DNA from: a bacterium
GTDB lineage: Bacteria > Acidobacteriota > Thermoanaerobaculia > Multivoradales > J023
Length of the DNA stretch: 60,648 nucleotides
Assembly (NCBI GenBank): GCA_024226315.1
Contig: JAAELT010000235.1
Coordinates: forward strand, 1 to 60,648
Direction: 5' to 3'
This document shows, piece by piece, positions 35,723 through 43,857 of this stretch (position 1 is the first letter of the stretch; each line of letters opens with the position of its first letter). The position numbers and the translations under genes were made by a program. The notes below the pieces were generated by a model. That model had not been told where the DNA came from. It did not search any database and saw only the letters and a program-made list of their open reading frames with translations.

Positions 35723-36352
35723 TCATTCAGCCTGGCCGCCTTCCAGGCCGAACACCGCAGCCAGACCCTCGCGGCCGCCGGTTCGCAGGCGGCGCCCCTT
35801 GTACGAGCGGCGGAACTTCCGGCCCCGGACGCGGTCGCCGCAGCGCGTGCTGCACCATGTGGCCTTGCCGCTGGTGTCATAGAAGGCCGTGCCGCACTCG
35901 GGATCGGCGCAGATCTTGAGGCGCCGCCAGGACCCGGCGTTCTGCGCCACCGCGACGATCGCCAGGAGCTTGCCGAGCGACGCCAGGATGCCCGGGGAGA
36001 CCGGCTCGAAGCGGACCGAGCCGTCGGCTTCGAGCCGCGGCTCGAAGCGCATGCCGACGAGCAGCTCGGCGAGCCCTTCGACCGCCTCGGGATTGGGTCC
36101 ACCACCGTTGTGGACGGCCAGTATCGACCGTAGATTGCGTCGCGCCGCGATCGCGCTGGCATGCTCGTCGAGGGTCAGCTTCTCGTCATCGCCCAGCAGG
36201 CCCCGGTGTTTGAACCACCGGCCCAGCTCGGCCGGAGTGCCCAGCTCCTCCCGTTTCCGGCGACCCGCCGCGGTGTTGACGAACGTGCGCAGTTTTTCCA
36301 GCTTGCCCGGAGCGGGCTGCGGTTTTCGAAGAGCTCGTCTCTTTCTTCTCAT
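35723..36352 (-). CDS. CGNR zinc-finger (ABATE domain) transcriptional regulator-like protein
   Basis: 209 residues. An N-terminal helical ABATE-like domain (about 20-140) is followed by a CGNR-type zinc finger: CADPECGTAFYD, then WCSTRCGDRVRGRKFR (the usual CGNR reads CGDR here). Such proteins are putative DNA-binding regulators. The basic N-terminus (RRKRRALRK) may also contact nucleic acid. It lies immediately upstream of the radical SAM remnant, suggesting a former operon, and next to the 40-nt repeat array. Confidence 0.82.
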   Translation of the reverse strand: MRRKRRALRKPQPAPGKLEKLRTFVNTAAGRRKREELGTPAELGRWFKHRGLLGDDEKLTLDEHASAIAARRNLRSILAVHNGGGPNPEAVEGLAELLVGMRFEPRLEADGSVRFEPVSPGILASLGKLLAIVAVAQNAGSWRRLKICADPECGTAFYDTSGKATWCSTRCGDRVRGRKFRRSYKGRRLRTGGREGLAAVFGLEGGQAE

Positions 36353-36392
36353 GGACGGAGGTTACCAACTCTCCGAAGCGGACGCAGCGGTG

Positions 36393-36632
36393 AATCACGT
36401 CTCCACGTAGCAAACCATGACGTTGAGTGGATCATCACGTCTCGATCGATAAAACCGTTATGTCTCACTCGTGCTCACGGCTCAGACGAATACAACGTGA
36501 TGGCGAGATGAACATCACGTCTGTCTCGCGCAAGACGTGACCCACGCTGGAACATAACGTCTGCACGGAGCAAGCCGTGTTGTTCCAGCCGACGTCACGC
36601 CTCGATCCAGAATCCCGTGACAGCAGCCCGGC
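36393..36632. repeat. Tandem array of six 40-nt units with an internal palindrome
   Basis: An ATCACGTCT-like anchor recurs at 36393, 36433, 36473, 36513, 36553 and 36593, an exact 40-nt period. Each unit continues with about 8 variable bases, a CAAGACGTGA-like complement of the anchor, and a further ~12 variable bases. The anchor and its complement can form a short hairpin in each unit. It occupies most of the 342-bp gap 36353-36694, and no gene is supported there. Confidence 0.75.
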
Positions 36633-36694
36633 CTGCACGGTTGGTATCCCCACCCCCCGAGCGTGGCTGGCCCGCGCCTCCGAGCGCGCGAGCT

Positions 36695-37774
36695 TCACTC
36701 GGTGCGCCCGGCGATCACCAGATGCGCCGCGTACTCGACGACGCTGCGCTCGTGCATCCGCACCCGCCACGGCACACCCTCTTGCTCCGCCAGCACCTCA
36801 AGACCCTCGATCGACGCCGGGTGCGCCCCAGCGGTCAACAGCTTGCGCAACACCGGCTCCGCCGCCCCCCGATCCGGCCCGCGCTGGGAATGCCCGCCGA
36901 TCCAGGACTCCACCGGCGTGGCCGCGGAGGACCAGTCGTAGGGGCACGTGAGGATCCCCTTGCCGCCGTCGCCGAGGGCAGCCGCCATGGATTTCAGCAC
37001 CTCGGCCGGCGCGTGCGCCGAGTCGATCAGGTTGAGTGCCGCGGCTGCGGCGAAGGTGCCGTCCGCGAACGGCAGGGCTGCGGCGTCGCAGGCCCAGAAG
37101 TCGACCCGATCCGCGCCCGGCAAATCGGCGGCCAACTCGCGGCGGTCGTAAACCAGGCCGATGCGCCGCCGCGGATAACGCGCCACGCCCCGGCGCAGGA
37201 CGCCGGCGGCGATACGCAGCATGGCGAAGTTGACGTCGACGCCCAGCACCGTGCGGCCGGTGCGCTCGGCGAGCGCGAAGGCCGTACGGCCGACGGAGCA
37301 GCCGAGATCGATCAGCGGCCCGTCGGGCAGCTCCCCGGCCAGCTCCAGGCCGCGCTCGAGCACGCGCACCGCCGAGCCCGGGCGCGGACCGCCCGCGGGC
37401 TCGTCCGGGTCGAGGTCCGCGTAGTGATCCCAGGCGTAGCTCGACAGCTGCTGACGGGTGCTGTCGAACGGCGTGCCCGGGCCGCAGCAGTCTCCGATCA
37501 CGCTCTCGAGCGCCTCGGACAAGTCGTCGCGGCCGAGGATCTGCTGCAGCTGGGTGCTGACGAAGACGCGCAGACCGGGCATGATGACGGGCACACCATC
37601 GAAAATCGGGAATTCGCTCTGGCAGGTGTCGCGACCGCAGCGCAGCAAACCCTCGACGATGTGCTCGCTCTCCTCCGCCAGCACTTGGCCGATCTCGAGC
37701 GGCGACGGCTCCCCGGAGTCCGGGCGGCACACCGGACACACCGGACGCAGGATCTCGAAATGCCGGCGGCGCAT
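36695..37774 (-). CDS. Class I SAM-dependent methyltransferase with Trm112-like zinc-binding N-terminus
   Basis: 359 residues. Cysteines in RPVCPVC and CGRDTC with PIFDGVPVIMP form a Trm112-like zinc-binding start (about 5-70). The methyltransferase core (about 150-290) has the SAM motif LIDLGCSVGRTAFALAE and the acidic VLGVDVN. The gene begins 9 nt after the PAAR stop and is the last of the CIS operon. It may modify a CIS component or cargo, or simply travel with the operon; the substrate is unknown. Confidence 0.82.
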   Translation of the reverse strand: MRRRHFEILRPVCPVCRPDSGEPSPLEIGQVLAEESEHIVEGLLRCGRDTCQSEFPIFDGVPVIMPGLRVFVSTQLQQILGRDDLSEALESVIGDCCGPGTPFDSTRQQLSSYAWDHYADLDPDEPAGGPRPGSAVRVLERGLELAGELPDGPLIDLGCSVGRTAFALAERTGRTVLGVDVNFAMLRIAAGVLRRGVARYPRRRIGLVYDRRELAADLPGADRVDFWACDAAALPFADGTFAAAAALNLIDSAHAPAEVLKSMAAALGDGGKGILTCPYDWSSAATPVESWIGGHSQRGPDRGAAEPVLRKLLTAGAHPASIEGLEVLAEQEGVPWRVRMHERSVVEYAAHLVIAGRTE

Positions 37775-37783
37775 CGCCCGGCC

Positions 37784-38170
37784 CTAGCCGCCGATCATCA
37801 CCGTCGGGCAGCCGGGCGGCAGCACCTTGCCGACCGGGCCGGGGATCGGGGCGACGCAGCTGCTGTGGGCGGTGAGGTCGTTGACCCGGGCGGCCGGCAG
37901 GCCGCAGATCATCACCGTGGCCGAGCCCTTGGCGATCATGCCCGGGCCGGCGGGCACGCAGCCCGGCAGCATGCAGGGGGCAGTGGTGTCGGTGACCCGC
38001 GCCGCCGGCGAGCCGCCGATCATCACGGTGGGCGCCCCCTTGATGATCGCCAGCGGCAGCGCCGGGTGGGCCACGGGCGTCGGCGTCGGCGCCGCCGGAT
38101 GGATCGGGGCGTGGCAGTGAGGGGCGTCCTGCTTGACCATGTCCCCCATGCGCGCGGCCGGCTGTCCCAT
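37784..38170 (-). CDS. PAAR-domain spike-tip protein
   Basis: 128 residues from ATG 38170. Repeated glycine-rich PAAR hairpins (MGQPAARMGD, TVMIGGSPAARVTD, TVMICGLPAARVND, TVMIGG) with histidines and cysteines placed for a bound metal. PAAR proteins cap the central spike of contractile systems (Pvc10-type in eCIS). No effector domain is fused. It lies 11 nt after the DUF6519 gene. Confidence 0.93.
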   Translation of the reverse strand: MGQPAARMGDMVKQDAPHCHAPIHPAAPTPTPVAHPALPLAIIKGAPTVMIGGSPAARVTDTTAPCMLPGCVPAGPGMIAKGSATVMICGLPAARVNDLTAHSSCVAPIPGPVGKVLPPGCPTVMIGG

Positions 38171-38181
38171 CGATTGTTCCC

Positions 38182-41100
38182 CTAGTCCGGAACCGGCGGA
38201 GGGGCCAGGTCTTCCACCTCGTCCTCGTCGAGCCGGAGCTGGGGCTCGATCTCGGCTTCTGGCGCCGGCGATTTGCGGTGGACGTAGAAGGTCGTGTAGA
38301 TGGTGCACTCCTGCACCAGCAGGCTCTCGGGGTCGGCGCCCACGGTGTTGACGATCAACCGGCCATCGACAGCCGCGACGCCCGGCGTGACGGCGGGTAC
38401 CGGCAGCGAGCGCGCCGGCTCCCAGACATCGCTCTCGGGCGTGAACTCGGCGGTCTCGGCCGTCCAGCCGAACAGGCTGCGGCCGCCGACCAGGAAGATC
38501 TTGTCGCCGATCCGCGCCGTGCCGCCGCGGCTCTGCGGCGCCGGCAGCAAGGTCCGGCGGCGCAGCCAGCGGTCGACGCCGGGCAGGTACTCCTCGCTGA
38601 CCGCGGACAAGCCGCGCCCGAGCCAGCGGAAGAACCAGCGCCGCTCGCCGCCCAGCGCGTAGATGCCCTTGGGACCGGCGGCGGCGGACAGCGCGAAGCG
38701 CGCGGACGGCAGGCGCCGGCGGCGGCTCCAGGCGTCGATCCGGGGGTCGTAGACCTCGTTGCGACGGCTGACGATCTCGAAGAACAGGAAGTCCTGCAGG
38801 CCTCCGAGCACGTGGATGCGGCCGCCCTTCACCGCCACCGCCACCTCGCTGCGCGGCGTCGGCATATCGGCGGCGGCGCGCCACTCGTCGCTCGCCGGGT
38901 CGTACTCGAGCGTGGTCGCGATCTTGCGATCCTGGTGATCGAGGCCGCCGAAGAGAAAGATCTTGCCGCCCACCGCGGCGAGCGCGAAGCAGCGGCGGGG
39001 CTCGGGCATGGCACGGCACTCGGAGAGCTCGTGACTGTGGCTGTCGTAGCTCCACACGCTGCCGGTCTCGGAGAAGGTGTAAACCCTGCCACCGACCGCC
39101 GCGCTGTGCATCTCGCCCGGCTCCTCGGTGAGCCGGGCCTGGCCCCTGGGCACCCACTCCGGATGGGGATTCGGGACTTGCAGCGGGCATCCAGTGTACT
39201 CGTACCCCTGCGGCGGCTCGGACCGGTCTCCCAGAATGCTGTAGCCGGCATCCACCGTGCCGACGTCAGTGGCAATTTTCGACCGCGTCACCACCATGTC
39301 GGCGAGGTTGACGTTGCCCACCGCCGACGGCGAGCCCAGCTCGCCGAGCAGGGTCTCGCCCCGGATCGCGCCCGTGACGTCGAGGCCCGGCCCTTCCTCG
39401 GGGTCGGCGCGAATCTCGAGGCGACCGCGCATGCGATCGCCGGCCTTGCTCACCGCGCCGGTCGCCAGCGGCTGAAACACCGGCCGGCAGTCGCGCAGCT
39501 CGAAGCCGCCTTCGGTGAAGCGCAGGAGGGCCAGTGGGCTCAGGTGATGCTCGATGCCTTGCGGCGGCTGGGTGAGCGGCTCGCCGGCCGCGTCCGTCGG
39601 CCAGTTGATCTCGCCGCTGTTCTGGCGCGCCGCGAACGTCCAGTACTCGCCGCCGGCCAGGGAGCCCGAGCCGTCGAAGAACACCTCGATGCCGTTTTCG
39701 AGGCGCAGCCAGGTGCCAGTTTCGGCCGCCAGCACCCCACCCGCCAGCTGCTGATCGCCAGAGGATCGTTGATCCCAGCGGCGGATCAGCGGATGGAGCT
39801 CCCGATCGAGGCCGACGCCGCCGGTCGGCGGCCGGCTCAGGGTCACAGTGCGGCTCGAGGTCTCGACACTCTGCACGCGCGCCAGAGGCCCCGCGTCGTC
39901 CCCGAGCGACGAGCGATCGTCGACGAACTCGAGCCAATCCCCGGCCGACAGGGGCAGCTCACCGCGCCCGGTGTCTCTCAGGGTCACCACCCGGCCACCT
40001 TCCTCCAGGTGGGCGATGGGCAACTCGATCGAAGCGTTCTCGCGTGACCACTTGAAGGTGGCGACGCGCCGCAGCCTGAGCTCGTGGTGATCCTCGTAGT
40101 TGTCGATCGGGCGGTCGAGGATCAGGGCGTTCTCTTCCGCGTCGGCGCGGTGAACGCGGGCCAGCAGCCCGGCCTCCTCGCGGTCGTCGGTCTCGGAGCT
40201 GTAGAGCTCGACCCAGTCTCCCCGGCCGATCCCGGCACCGACGACGCCGTCTTCCTCCAGCGTGATCTCCTGGGCGGCCGACGAGAGATGCGCGACCGCG
40301 AGGGCCGCGTCCGGCTCGACCGGCGCCCGCGGCCAACCGTACGGCGCGCCGCCGCCGTGGACTTCGAGACGATAGAGCCGGTTCTCCAGGACCCCGGGGG
40401 CGCTCTCGCCGCGGCGCGCGCGCAGCCGCGGCGAGCCTTCCCCCCGGCGCTCCAGCGATCGCCATTCGGGTGGCAGCCAGAGCGGATCCTCGGGCATATG
40501 ATCGAGATCGATCGGCCGCCAACGGGCCTGAGCCACGACCTGGGTGCGGCACGCCGTGTCGGCGCCGCCGAGGGCGACCTCGCGCAGCCCCTCGTCCTGC
40601 GCCGCGGAGACCGAGCGCTCCCAGACGTCGAGATAGAACAGGTAGGCGCGGCCGGCCTCGCGGTCCGCCGGCAGGTCCGCCCCGGGCAGGTCCGGCTGGC
40701 TCGCGAACGGTACCGTTTCGGGGTTCTCGCACAGCACGCCGCCGGAGTAGTACCTGCCGGCACCGACCAGCAGATCTTCGAGCTCGAGCGTCGGGCTGGC
40801 CTCCTCGTGGCCGCCACCTGGCAGAGCGTGGTGGCCGTGGCCCGAGAGATCCGGCACCACCTGATCTTCCAGGGCATCGAAGCGCCAATGGCCGATCAGG
40901 CTGGCTTCCTGCTCGGACTCGCCGTCGCCCAGGTCCCGGCGCAGCTCCGAAGCCTCGAGCACACGATTCCAGATCCGCACCTCGCGGATCGAGCCGTCGA
41001 ATCCCAGCCGCTCGCCGTGCAGGTGAGCGAGACCGACGAGAAAGACAGCTCCCCCACCCTCGGCCTCGAGCCCCGACGGCAGACTGCCGGCGGCCTCACC

Positions 41101-41652
41101 GTCGACGAACAGGTGGCATTGCTCGGCGTCGTGCGCCAGGGCCACGTGCCCCCAGCTGCCGGGCTCGATGCCACGGCCCGCCAGCGCGATCTCGCCGCCG
41201 GCCCGGGCGTGATGAAGGCGCAAACCGCCGTCGCTGAGCAGATCGAGGAGGTAGGTGTGGCGGGCCGAGGAGTCCTGGGCTCGGCGGTCGAACCGGCTCA
41301 GGATGGTGCCGCCGGAGCTCTCGACTTCCGGCCGCACCCACATCTCCACCGTCAGCGCCTCCGGGGCGGCGAAGAGGTCCACAGGGCCGTACCCCAGGCT
41401 GACGTACTGATCGTCGCCGTTGAAACGCAGCGCCGCTCGCGGCTGGATCGCGAAGCCGGAACCTTCCGCCGGGGCGCCCGCGGCGCCCACCAGATCGCGC
41501 GCGTGCGAGCGCAGGCGGTGCGCCAGGATGTCGACCAGCTCGTTCCAATCCGAATCGAGCTGCACCCGCCCCTGCTGCATGCGCACGGAGCTGTAGCGCC
41601 GCGCGGGGTCGAAGGTCAGGCGGGAAAAATCGCCGCGCTGGTCACCCGACAT
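38182..41652 (-). CDS. DUF6519 CIS protein with LamG lectin-like domain and C-terminal Kelch propeller
   Basis: 1156 residues. The N-terminus (DFSRLTFDPARRYSSVRMQQ and QLDSDWNELVDI) matches DUF6519 proteins found in contractile injection loci. A LamG/concanavalin A-like domain is inserted (about 70-260; VEMWVRPE, GSWGHVALAHD, REVRIWNRVL). The DUF6519 body follows, and at the C-terminus there is a Kelch-type beta-propeller (about 845-1115; repeated GGKIFLFGG-like, YDP..D.W motifs). LamG and Kelch modules bind sugars or proteins, so this looks like a target-recognition or baseplate-periphery component. Last structural protein before PAAR. Confidence 0.8.
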   Translation of the reverse strand: MSGDQRGDFSRLTFDPARRYSSVRMQQGRVQLDSDWNELVDILAHRLRSHARDLVGAAGAPAEGSGFAIQPRAALRFNGDDQYVSLGYGPVDLFAAPEALTVEMWVRPEVESSGGTILSRFDRRAQDSSARHTYLLDLLSDGGLRLHHARAGGEIALAGRGIEPGSWGHVALAHDAEQCHLFVDGEAAGSLPSGLEAEGGGAVFLVGLAHLHGERLGFDGSIREVRIWNRVLEASELRRDLGDGESEQEASLIGHWRFDALEDQVVPDLSGHGHHALPGGGHEEASPTLELEDLLVGAGRYYSGGVLCENPETVPFASQPDLPGADLPADREAGRAYLFYLDVWERSVSAAQDEGLREVALGGADTACRTQVVAQARWRPIDLDHMPEDPLWLPPEWRSLERRGEGSPRLRARRGESAPGVLENRLYRLEVHGGGAPYGWPRAPVEPDAALAVAHLSSAAQEITLEEDGVVGAGIGRGDWVELYSSETDDREEAGLLARVHRADAEENALILDRPIDNYEDHHELRLRRVATFKWSRENASIELPIAHLEEGGRVVTLRDTGRGELPLSAGDWLEFVDDRSSLGDDAGPLARVQSVETSSRTVTLSRPPTGGVGLDRELHPLIRRWDQRSSGDQQLAGGVLAAETGTWLRLENGIEVFFDGSGSLAGGEYWTFAARQNSGEINWPTDAAGEPLTQPPQGIEHHLSPLALLRFTEGGFELRDCRPVFQPLATGAVSKAGDRMRGRLEIRADPEEGPGLDVTGAIRGETLLGELGSPSAVGNVNLADMVVTRSKIATDVGTVDAGYSILGDRSEPPQGYEYTGCPLQVPNPHPEWVPRGQARLTEEPGEMHSAAVGGRVYTFSETGSVWSYDSHSHELSECRAMPEPRRCFALAAVGGKIFLFGGLDHQDRKIATTLEYDPASDEWRAAADMPTPRSEVAVAVKGGRIHVLGGLQDFLFFEIVSRRNEVYDPRIDAWSRRRRLPSARFALSAAAGPKGIYALGGERRWFFRWLGRGLSAVSEEYLPGVDRWLRRRTLLPAPQSRGGTARIGDKIFLVGGRSLFGWTAETAEFTPESDVWEPARSLPVPAVTPGVAAVDGRLIVNTVGADPESLLVQECTIYTTFYVHRKSPAPEAEIEPQLRLDEDEVEDLAPPPVPD

Positions 41653-41700
41653 GGGGCACCCTTTCCGCCGACCTCGGCTTTTTCATCATCGGCATGAGAA

Positions 41701-43857
41701 TCAAGTTACATAGAAGATACGGGGCTCCAGCCCCCAGGGCAAGTACTCTTCCAGGATACCTGGCAGATTCGTCTCCCGGAGAGCATTCTTCGCGCTCTGG
41801 AAGACGCCCATCTCCGACCCGCCCGAACCACCGGCCCGGATCTCGGGCGGACAGCGGCCACTGAGCTGCGCGTAGCCCGGCTGGCCGTAGATCCGGGAGG
41901 TGAAGGCGGGTACGAGCCGGGCCAGCACCTCCGCCACCGCTACCTCGTCCGCCGCTTCCTCGAGCGCCAGGTCCGGTTGGCAGAGCTCGCGCCGCGGCGT
42001 CGAGGAGCCGTGCGGCAGATAGCTGTGGCGCACCACCCCTTCGTGTCGCCGCTTGACCGCCACCGGGGCGGTGAACAGGACGTCCTCGCAGCGTGTCAGG
42101 CGGCTGACCGAGACCCCGCCGAACAGCGTGCTGCGGACGATCGCGGTCGCCGGACCCGCGCTTCCCGAGGCGCCCTCGGCGATTGCCAGGCCGGCGCCGC
42201 CGTCGACGACGCTATCCGTGATCTCGAGCGACCCGATCCCCGCCGGCAGCCACAGAGGCCCGACCAGCGAGGAATCGATCCGCACCGTGACCGCGGAGCT
42301 CGCCTCGCCGATCATCTCGACGCAGCTCTCTGGCTTTCTCCCGGACGGCGAGCCGCCGGCCGGCCGCCGCACCGTGCAGTGGCGTAGATCGATCTGCACC
42401 GGTCCCTCGAGCTCGATCTTGCCTCCCACCATGAGACCGGCGAGGGTCAGCCGGCTGACCTCGGCCTTTCGACGCGACCGCTCTCCGTCGTCCTGGGCCA
42501 CCCGGACCTTGAGGTCGCCGACGAAGCACGGCGAGGTACCGGGCTCGGCCTCCAGCACCAGATGGTCGCCGGGTCGCAGATCGAGCACGAGGTCGACTTC
42601 GGCGGCACCTCCGTAGGTGACGCTGTCGGTGATCCGGATCACCGAGACCCCGGCATCGGACGGTCGCGCCTCCTTCGCTTCCAGCAGGCTCGAGAACTCT
42701 TCTTCCGTCCGCCCGCCTTCGGCCCGACCCGGTTCGGGCGTTTCTGCCGCGCCCACGGTGGCCTCGGGAAGCTCGGTCTCCGGACGCAGGTAGGGGCCGC
42801 CCCCGAGATCACCGCCGAAACCATAGCTGCAGCTCACCCGCACCTCTCCCGAGGGAATCGCGCCGTCGGCGAAGGCCAGCCGACCGAGCTCGGGATCGAC
42901 CGCCAGGCGGATTTCTTCGGTCCCGGCGGGGGCGACTCGACGCGCCGCCGGGCGATGCCACTGTCCGAGGTCCGCGGCCTCGATCGCGGTCCAGGGCACG
43001 GGCTCGCGGGTGGCGGGATCCAGAATCTCGAAGGCCGCGGGCGCTCCCAGGTAGTCGGTCCTCGGGGTTTGACCGGAGCGCCGGGCCTCGAGCTCGTCGG
43101 CCAGCGCCTGGCGATGGATCGGTCCCGGCACGTCCTGCTCCCGGACCTCCTGATCACCGACGCCGCCGGTGAGCGGCTCGGGGGCCCGGAGCCGGGAGAA
43201 GAGCGGTTGATCGACTCCCAGCGGATGAAAGGTGTAGCAGCCTGGCATCACCCGGCGCGCGGTGCGGCCACGCACCGGGTAGCTGCCCAGCCGCCAGAAG
43301 AACAGGCCGAGTCGCGACAGGTTGTAGCCCTCGCGCGGGCCGCCGCCGGCGGGCCTGGTGCCGCCCGAGATCTGCGGCCGGTGGGCGCACTCGTCGAACG
43401 GGCCGCCGAGCCGTTCGAGGCCAGCGCGGTCGCGCACGTCGACGGTGCCGCCTCGCCCGGGCCGCAGGTGGCCCAGGGACTGGGACGTCGACAGCAACTG
43501 GTAGAACGGCACCGCCCGACACGGCCAGCCGGTGACGTCGCGGGCGGCCCGCGCCAGCACGGCGGTGGTGCCCTTGTGTTGCCGGTAGAGCAGCGTGTTG
43601 GCGATCCGCGCCCGCTGGGTGGGCACCCAGGCCTCCGGCCGGCGCAGGCCACGGACCCCGACCAGGTCCCCGAGGTAGGGGGCGATCCGATCCTCGCAGG
43701 TCTCGATGAACCAGTCGTCCTGAAGCTTGCCGATGTCCTCTTCGAGCGCCTCGAACTGGGTTTCGAGCACCGCCATGAGAGCACGCAGGGGCTCGCCCTC
43801 GTACCAGTCCCGGTAGCGCAGGAACGCCGGCAGCAGCTCGTAGAGGCGTTCGTTCAT
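41701..43857 (-). CDS. P2-I-like CIS tail/baseplate protein with beta-helix segment
   Basis: 718 residues from ATG 43857, overlapping the previous stop by 4 nt (ATGA); the longer open frame to 45078 is a shadow of that gene. The first ~120 residues have the phage tail protein I pattern (YELLPAFLRYRD, LEEDIGKLQDDWFIETC, RARIANTLLYRQHKGT). The middle (about 430-620) is parallel beta-helix-like. The C-terminus RCPPEIRAGG....MG.FQ...N and GLEPRIFYVT is a recurring ending of eCIS-linked proteins. A role at the baseplate edge or as fibre connector is likely. Confidence 0.8.
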   Translation of the reverse strand: MNERLYELLPAFLRYRDWYEGEPLRALMAVLETQFEALEEDIGKLQDDWFIETCEDRIAPYLGDLVGVRGLRRPEAWVPTQRARIANTLLYRQHKGTTAVLARAARDVTGWPCRAVPFYQLLSTSQSLGHLRPGRGGTVDVRDRAGLERLGGPFDECAHRPQISGGTRPAGGGPREGYNLSRLGLFFWRLGSYPVRGRTARRVMPGCYTFHPLGVDQPLFSRLRAPEPLTGGVGDQEVREQDVPGPIHRQALADELEARRSGQTPRTDYLGAPAAFEILDPATREPVPWTAIEAADLGQWHRPAARRVAPAGTEEIRLAVDPELGRLAFADGAIPSGEVRVSCSYGFGGDLGGGPYLRPETELPEATVGAAETPEPGRAEGGRTEEEFSSLLEAKEARPSDAGVSVIRITDSVTYGGAAEVDLVLDLRPGDHLVLEAEPGTSPCFVGDLKVRVAQDDGERSRRKAEVSRLTLAGLMVGGKIELEGPVQIDLRHCTVRRPAGGSPSGRKPESCVEMIGEASSAVTVRIDSSLVGPLWLPAGIGSLEITDSVVDGGAGLAIAEGASGSAGPATAIVRSTLFGGVSVSRLTRCEDVLFTAPVAVKRRHEGVVRHSYLPHGSSTPRRELCQPDLALEEAADEVAVAEVLARLVPAFTSRIYGQPGYAQLSGRCPPEIRAGGSGGSEMGVFQSAKNALRETNLPGILEEYLPWGLEPRIFYVT

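Noticed and set aside
36393..36632. CRISPR array
   Set aside because: The 40-nt period is too short for repeat plus spacer, repeats diverge strongly, and no cas gene is present.
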